Under the pieces are notes generated by a model, which was given only the letters and a program-made list of their open reading frames with translations, was not told the origin of the DNA and made no database searches. Shown piece by piece: positions 7,493-9,545 of a stretch of 9,545 nt of DNA (positions are counted from its first letter, which is position 1; every line of letters begins with the position of its first letter). Origin of the DNA: Patescibacteria group bacterium (GTDB lineage: Bacteria; Patescibacteriota; Saccharimonadia; CAILAD01; GCA-016700035); assembly GCA_030917125.1 (NCBI GenBank), contig JAUPVH010000006.1, forward strand, positions 1 to 9,545. Reading direction: 5' to 3'. The translations under genes and the position numbers were made by a program.

Positions 7493-8560
7493 CTAGAGTA
7501 CGTTACCTTCGCCAGCATTGACGCCGCCTAATTGATTCTGATCACCAACAGCGTTAATTACTCCTGCGCCATTAGTGATGCTCGAGTTTGCATTACCAGT
7601 ATAATCTGTACCGATATAGTTACCCTGTACAATATTATTGCTAGAGCTAAAGATTAAATTAGCAGTATTGCCGCTGATGACATTTTTCTGACCTGTAGCA
7701 GGTCCGCCAACAGTTATATTGCCGTCGTTTGTCATATTAACGCCAAACGAAAACGGCGGATTCAATCCATTGGCATCAGCTGCTTCTGGTGTTAAGTCGG
7801 TGGTTCCATCCTTACCAATGCCGATATAATTACCATAAATTTCAGAGCCAGACCCAACCGAAAAAATGGCGGCTGTCGTGTTAGAGTTTGATTTAGCAAA
7901 AATTACATTCCGATCTTCTGGGTTGGCTCCACCTACAAGTGTGTTTGTAGAAATCAATCCAATCGCCGCATCGTTCCTGCCCGTTCCTCGCGTGAGCCCA
8001 TCGGCTCTTACACCTAAGTAATTACCCTGCACTATCGCATCGGCAGCCAAGACAGCAATAGCACCATTTAAAGCGCCTCCATCAGTTACTCCACCAAAGT
8101 TATATATAGATAGCCCTTTTACAACGCAGTCGGCTGCGGAGATGTTTAATCCAGAAGATGCGCCTGGCGCCGCGCCATCCCCCGGAACGTTCTCTCCATT
8201 GATTTCGATGACTAAGGTGCCATTCAGTGGATTTGGCGCTACGGCCGTATTTGCACTTGCACCAGGTTGTGAGTAGCCGTTAATTGTAACTTTTTGCGTG
8301 AGTGCGGGTAGCGCGGTTGCGAGCGTAATAGTGTGCGGGCCGGTGCCAGCAATAGTGAATTCAATCACATCCATTGTGGCTGGATTGCCGTTGCTATTCG
8401 CATCATTTATCGCCTCACGCAAAGAACCAGCGCCAGAATCATTCGTGTTCGTCACCGTGAACGTAGCCGCATTGGCTCGGGCTACAAAAACAGCTCCAAA
8501 TGCAAAAGCAGCAACAGCTGCAATACTAACTTGTAAGCCAAGCTTTTTTATACCTCTCAT
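7493..8560 (-). CDS. N-terminal part of beta-helix surface protein, ended by in-frame TAG
   Basis: As read, this encodes a 355-residue secreted protein without a wall anchor. A signal peptide (1-31, MRGIKKLGLQ..., cleavage near ANA/A) is followed by FTVTNTNDSGAGSLREA (34-50), VTINGYSQPG (91-100) and beta-helix rungs with QGNYLG, YGNYIG, QGNYIG and repeated VGGxNxxxRNV motifs. It is paralogous to the first half of the gene at 3820-5880. That gene continues where this one stops at GEGNVL-TAG. The frame stays open for another 451 codons, giving about 807 codons in total with a proper LPDTG anchor, so a nonsense mutation, sequencing error or readthrough are the options. The start ATG at 8558-8560 has an extended -10 nine bases upstream and no Shine-Dalgarno site. 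If truncated, the product would be released instead of anchored. Confidence 0.85.
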   Translation of the reverse strand: MRGIKKLGLQVSIAAVAAFAFGAVFVARANAATFTVTNTNDSGAGSLREAINDANSNGNPATMDVIEFTIAGTGPHTITLATALPALTQKVTINGYSQPGASANTAVAPNPLNGTLVIEINGENVPGDGAAPGASSGLNISAADCVVKGLSIYNFGGVTDGGALNGAIAVLAADAIVQGNYLGVRADGLTRGTGRNDAAIGLISTNTLVGGANPEDRNVIFAKSNSNTTAAIFSVGSGSEIYGNYIGIGKDGTTDLTPEAADANGLNPPFSFGVNMTNDGNITVGGPATGQKNVISGNTANLIFSSSNNIVQGNYIGTDYTGNANSSITNGAGVINAVGDQNQLGGVNAGEGNVL

Positions 8561-8569
8561 GTTATTTCT

Positions 8570-8597
8570 ATCTTATCAGACAGGAGAAAAAAGACAA
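8570..8597 (-). promoter_or_regulatory. Extended -10 promoter of the interrupted surface-protein gene
   Basis: TGATAAGAT (extended -10, 8570-8578) is preceded after 16 bases by TTGTCT (-35, 8592-8597). The -10 ends nine bases before the ATG, giving a leader of only two or three bases and no ribosome site. The -35 box overlaps the T-run of the preceding terminator. Confidence 0.55.
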
Positions 8598-8620
8598 AAA
8601 AAGAAGCCCTAAGAGCTTCT
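8596..8620 (-). terminator. Intrinsic terminator ahead of the surface-protein gene
   Basis: On the minus strand AGAAGC (8615-8620) pairs with GCTTCT (8602-8607) around a seven-base loop, followed by a run of seven T (8596-8602). No protein gene ends here. The preceding transcript would be the tRNA-fMet readthrough or an RNA from the non-coding stretch at 8621-8752. Confidence 0.75.
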
Positions 8621-8752
8621 CTAAAATATATCCTTGGTAGCGGGGGCAGGATTATTCTATATATTCTTGTGGCATGCTCGGAGCAAGCTCCTGTGCCTGC
8701 CTCGAATATCGAACCTCTGTTGCACAGTACGGTTCAAATCCTCTCAACATAG
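8621..8752 (-). other. Non-coding structured stretch, possible tRNA remnant or small RNA
   Basis: This is bounded by two terminators and has no credible ORF. On the minus strand it can form hairpins GAACC/GGTTC (8711-8735, with inner CTGT/ACAG), GGAG/CTCC around CAAG (8680-8691) and a GGCA/TGCC closure (8671-8697). GGCAGG can also pair with CCTGCC across the middle. Its 3' part carries an exact copy of the tRNA-fMet 3' end. I do not recognise an RNA family: SRP RNA, tmRNA and 6S hallmarks are not evident. Confidence 0.35.
8634..8653 (-). repeat. Second copy of the tRNA-fMet 3' end (20 identical bases)
   Basis: The 20 bases are identical to 8786-8805. They cover one base past CCA, the CCA, discriminator, 3' acceptor strand, 3' T-stem strand and two bases of the T-loop. 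The 5' half of a tRNA is absent. The copy is 152 bases from the original in the same orientation, like an attachment-site repeat or a tRNA pseudogene. Confidence 0.8.
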
Positions 8753-8789
8753 CCAAACAAAAAGCCCCTGTTCGGGGCACTTTGTTTGG
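8753..8789 (-). terminator. Terminator of tRNA-fMet, stem extending into the CCA
   Basis: The GCCCC/GGGGC core (8764-8768 with 8774-8778, loop TGTTC) is followed on the minus strand by TTTTTG. The flanks CCAAACAAA (8753-8761) and TTTGTTTGG (8781-8789) are also complementary, so the whole stem reaches the three CCA bases of the tRNA. Confidence 0.85.
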
Positions 8790-8862
8790 TAGCGGGGGCA
8801 GGATTCGAACCTGCGACCTTCGGGTTATGAGCCCGACGAGCTGCCAGCTGCTCCACCCCGCG
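8787..8862 (-). tRNA. Initiator tRNA-fMet (CAU)
   Basis: A 76-base tRNA with encoded CCA (8787-8789), CAT anticodon at 8827-8829 and all initiator marks. Three consecutive G-C pairs (GGG/CCC) close the anticodon loop, and the first acceptor position cannot pair (C1 opposite U72; E. coli has C1 with A72). The acceptor is CGCGGGG/CCCCGC and the T-arm is GCAGG/CCTGC. It loads formyl-Met for translation start. It lies downstream of the division gene with its own promoter and terminator. Confidence 0.97.
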
Positions 8863-8873
8863 ACGCAGATAGT

Positions 8874-8902
8874 ACTTTACAGGTTTGGGAGCGTTTTGTC
8901 AA
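8874..8902 (-). promoter_or_regulatory. Consensus sigma70-type promoter of tRNA-fMet
   Basis: A perfect TTGACA (8897-8902), a 17-base spacer and TAAAGT (8874-8879) lie in the 49-base gap after the division gene. The -10 ends 11 bases before the tRNA 5' end, giving a leader of about four or five bases. It is the best promoter in the window. Confidence 0.88.
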
Positions 8903-8911
8903 TCCTGCTTC

Positions 8912-9310
8912 TTACTGTTCACCAAACAGAAAATCTCCCCATTCTTCCAAATGGGATTTTTGTGGCAAAGTGGATGCCTGAACATCATCATTTTTATCAG
9001 CACCCCTCTCGGCGTCACCACGACCAACCACCACGACCTGTTCGCCACTCGTCTGTAATCCTAATTTTTCACGGGCGAATCGCTCTTTATACGCATCGCT
9101 TTGGTAATAGGCAATCTGCGCCTTCAGCGCTTCAACATCATTTTCTAGGACAACAATTTCTTCCTCTACTTTGTCGGCCTTTTCGCGGACTGCCGTGTTT
9201 TTGGCGCTCAAATTCACCAATGCGGCCATCACATACACAGTCGCGATAAGACCCACCCAAAACGCCAGGCGCGTGTAATCAAAAATCTTATCTTTGAGTG
9301 TCGGCTTCAT
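8912..9310 (-). CDS. Septum formation initiator family protein (FtsB/DivIC-like)
   Basis: Small bitopic membrane protein of the divisome; in model bacteria this family binds FtsL and FtsQ/DivIB and helps activate septal wall synthesis. Of 132 residues, 1-14 are a short cytoplasmic part, about 15-33 a membrane helix, about 36-68 a heptad-like coiled coil rich in Glu/Lys/Val/Leu, then YYQSDAYKERFAREKLGL (68-85), the family signature, and GEQVVVV (89-95). A charged linker ends in EEWGDFLFGEQ, resembling the C-terminal W...F of the family. The length fits the family, whose members are often 90-140 residues. The ATG at 9308-9310 was chosen for the short basic N-terminus before the helix and the TACAAT box six bases ahead. 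It follows the DUF2207-like gene by 45 bases. FtsB and DivIC cannot be separated from sequence alone. Confidence 0.9.
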   Translation of the reverse strand: MKPTLKDKIFDYTRLAFWVGLIATVYVMAALVNLSAKNTAVREKADKVEEEIVVLENDVEALKAQIAYYQSDAYKERFAREKLGLQTSGEQVVVVGRGDAERGADKNDDVQASTLPQKSHLEEWGDFLFGEQ

Positions 9311-9316
9311 GCCAAT

Positions 9317-9325
9317 ATTGTAGCA
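9317..9325 (-). promoter_or_regulatory. Extended -10 promoter of the division gene (leaderless)
   Basis: TGCTACAAT is an extended -10 whose last base is six bases before the ATG at 9308-9310, the same spacing as at the LASTG gene. No Shine-Dalgarno site and no good -35 box were found. Transcription would start at the initiation codon. Confidence 0.6.
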
Positions 9326-9355
9326 CGCCCATCTGTTGAGAAGCTGAGAAGCGGG

Positions 9356-9545
9356 TTACCAGCTCCCGCCGCCGCCGCCACCACCGCCGCCACCAGAAAA
9401 GCCACCGCCAGCACCACCACTTGAAGATGGCGGTGTACTATGTGCAGCCACGCTCGTTGCAAAAGAATTCGACATCAACCCTGCAAATAGCACCGGGTTT
9501 GAACCATTCGTGCCGTGATACCAAGTGCGAGTTGCTGGCTCGATA
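9356..9545 (-). CDS. C-terminus of DUF2207-like membrane protein (cut by window edge)
   Basis: Only the last 62 full codons are visible, ending at TAA (9356-9358). The segment reads TRTWYHGTNGSNPVLFAGL, then a Ser/Ala/Thr-rich stretch, then SSSGGAGGGFSG, ten glycines and a final Ser-Trp. A Trp-Tyr motif followed by a Ser-rich part and a Gly-rich tail ending in SW is typical of the DUF2207 family of predicted membrane proteins (YciQ-like), whose function is unknown. TPM-domain proteins can have similar tails, so the family is likely but not certain. No signal or membrane helix falls inside the visible part. The tail DNA (about 9363-9410) is a GC-rich triplet repeat and prone to slippage. Confidence 0.7.
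   Translation of the reverse strand, partial: IEPATRTWYHGTNGSNPVLFAGLMSNSFATSVAAHSTPPSSSGGAGGGFSGGGGGGGGGGSW

Noticed and set aside
7493..7495. Alternative genetic code (TAG or TGA as sense)
   Set aside because: TAG ends the deacetylase and TGA ends the LASTG protein at sensible C-termini, so the standard code fits; one TAG in one gene is better explained locally.
5070..8050. CRISPR-like recurrence of GNYIG-encoding words in the beta-helix genes
   Set aside because: The copies are degenerate, irregularly spaced and in frame; they are protein rungs (QGNYIG), not direct DNA repeats with spacers.
8701..8755. A plus-strand tRNA suggested by GGTTCAAATCC followed by GCCA
   Set aside because: The T-stem does not pair beyond two bases and no matching 5' acceptor strand exists upstream.
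8674..9249. Plus-strand ORF of 191 codons containing GGRIRTCDLRVMSPTSC
   Set aside because: It reads antisense through tRNA-fMet; this GxxRIRTxDLRVMSPTS string is a well-known spurious translation of bacterial tRNA genes, and the rest is antisense to the division gene.

Overview
The window looks like chromosomal DNA of a Gram-positive-type member of the Patescibacteria (candidate phyla radiation), most plausibly a Saccharibacteria (TM7)-like organism. The signs are a sortase with sortase-anchored beta-helix surface proteins, compact minus-strand genes with tiny gaps, tRNAs with encoded CCA, and several start codons lying almost directly on a -10 box. This placement is inferred from protein style and is not proven. 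UGA ends a gene here (3820-3822), so the UGA=Gly code of Absconditabacteria and Gracilibacteria is unlikely. Every gene I accept is on the minus strand, so transcription runs from high to low coordinates.

Layout in transcription order: the C-terminus of a DUF2207-like membrane protein (9356-9545, partial); an FtsB/DivIC-type division protein (8912-9310); initiator tRNA-fMet (8787-8862) with a consensus promoter and a terminator; a non-coding stretch (8596-8752) holding a second copy of the tRNA-fMet 3' end and another terminator; a long parallel beta-helix surface protein interrupted by one in-frame TAG (7493-8560, continuing 6137-7492) and ending in LPDTG; tRNA-Met(CAU) (5965-6041) with a strong terminator; a paralogous beta-helix surface protein ending in LASTG (3820-5880); a CSLREAI-type surface protein ending in LADTG, joined to the previous gene by a GTGA stop/start overlap (1925-3823); a secreted CBM plus CE4 polysaccharide deacetylase (459-1820); and the N-terminal half of a sortase (1-425, partial).

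The cluster reads as a cell-surface locus. Three secreted proteins share a C-terminal module (choice-of-anchor U style, with SITDGG and DPVGL motifs), an LxxTG sorting motif, a membrane helix and a basic tail. A sortase that could attach them to the wall sits at the downstream end, with a secreted carbohydrate-active enzyme beside it. In an epibiotic lifestyle such proteins would be candidates for host attachment, but that role is inference.

The points most worth a second look are the single in-frame TAG in the first beta-helix gene, the duplicated tRNA-fMet 3' end next to it, the repeated leaderless-type promoter architecture, and the unusually long cytoplasmic tail after LPDTG. No CRISPR array, insertion sequence or replication origin was seen, and no gap between genes exceeds 300 bases.
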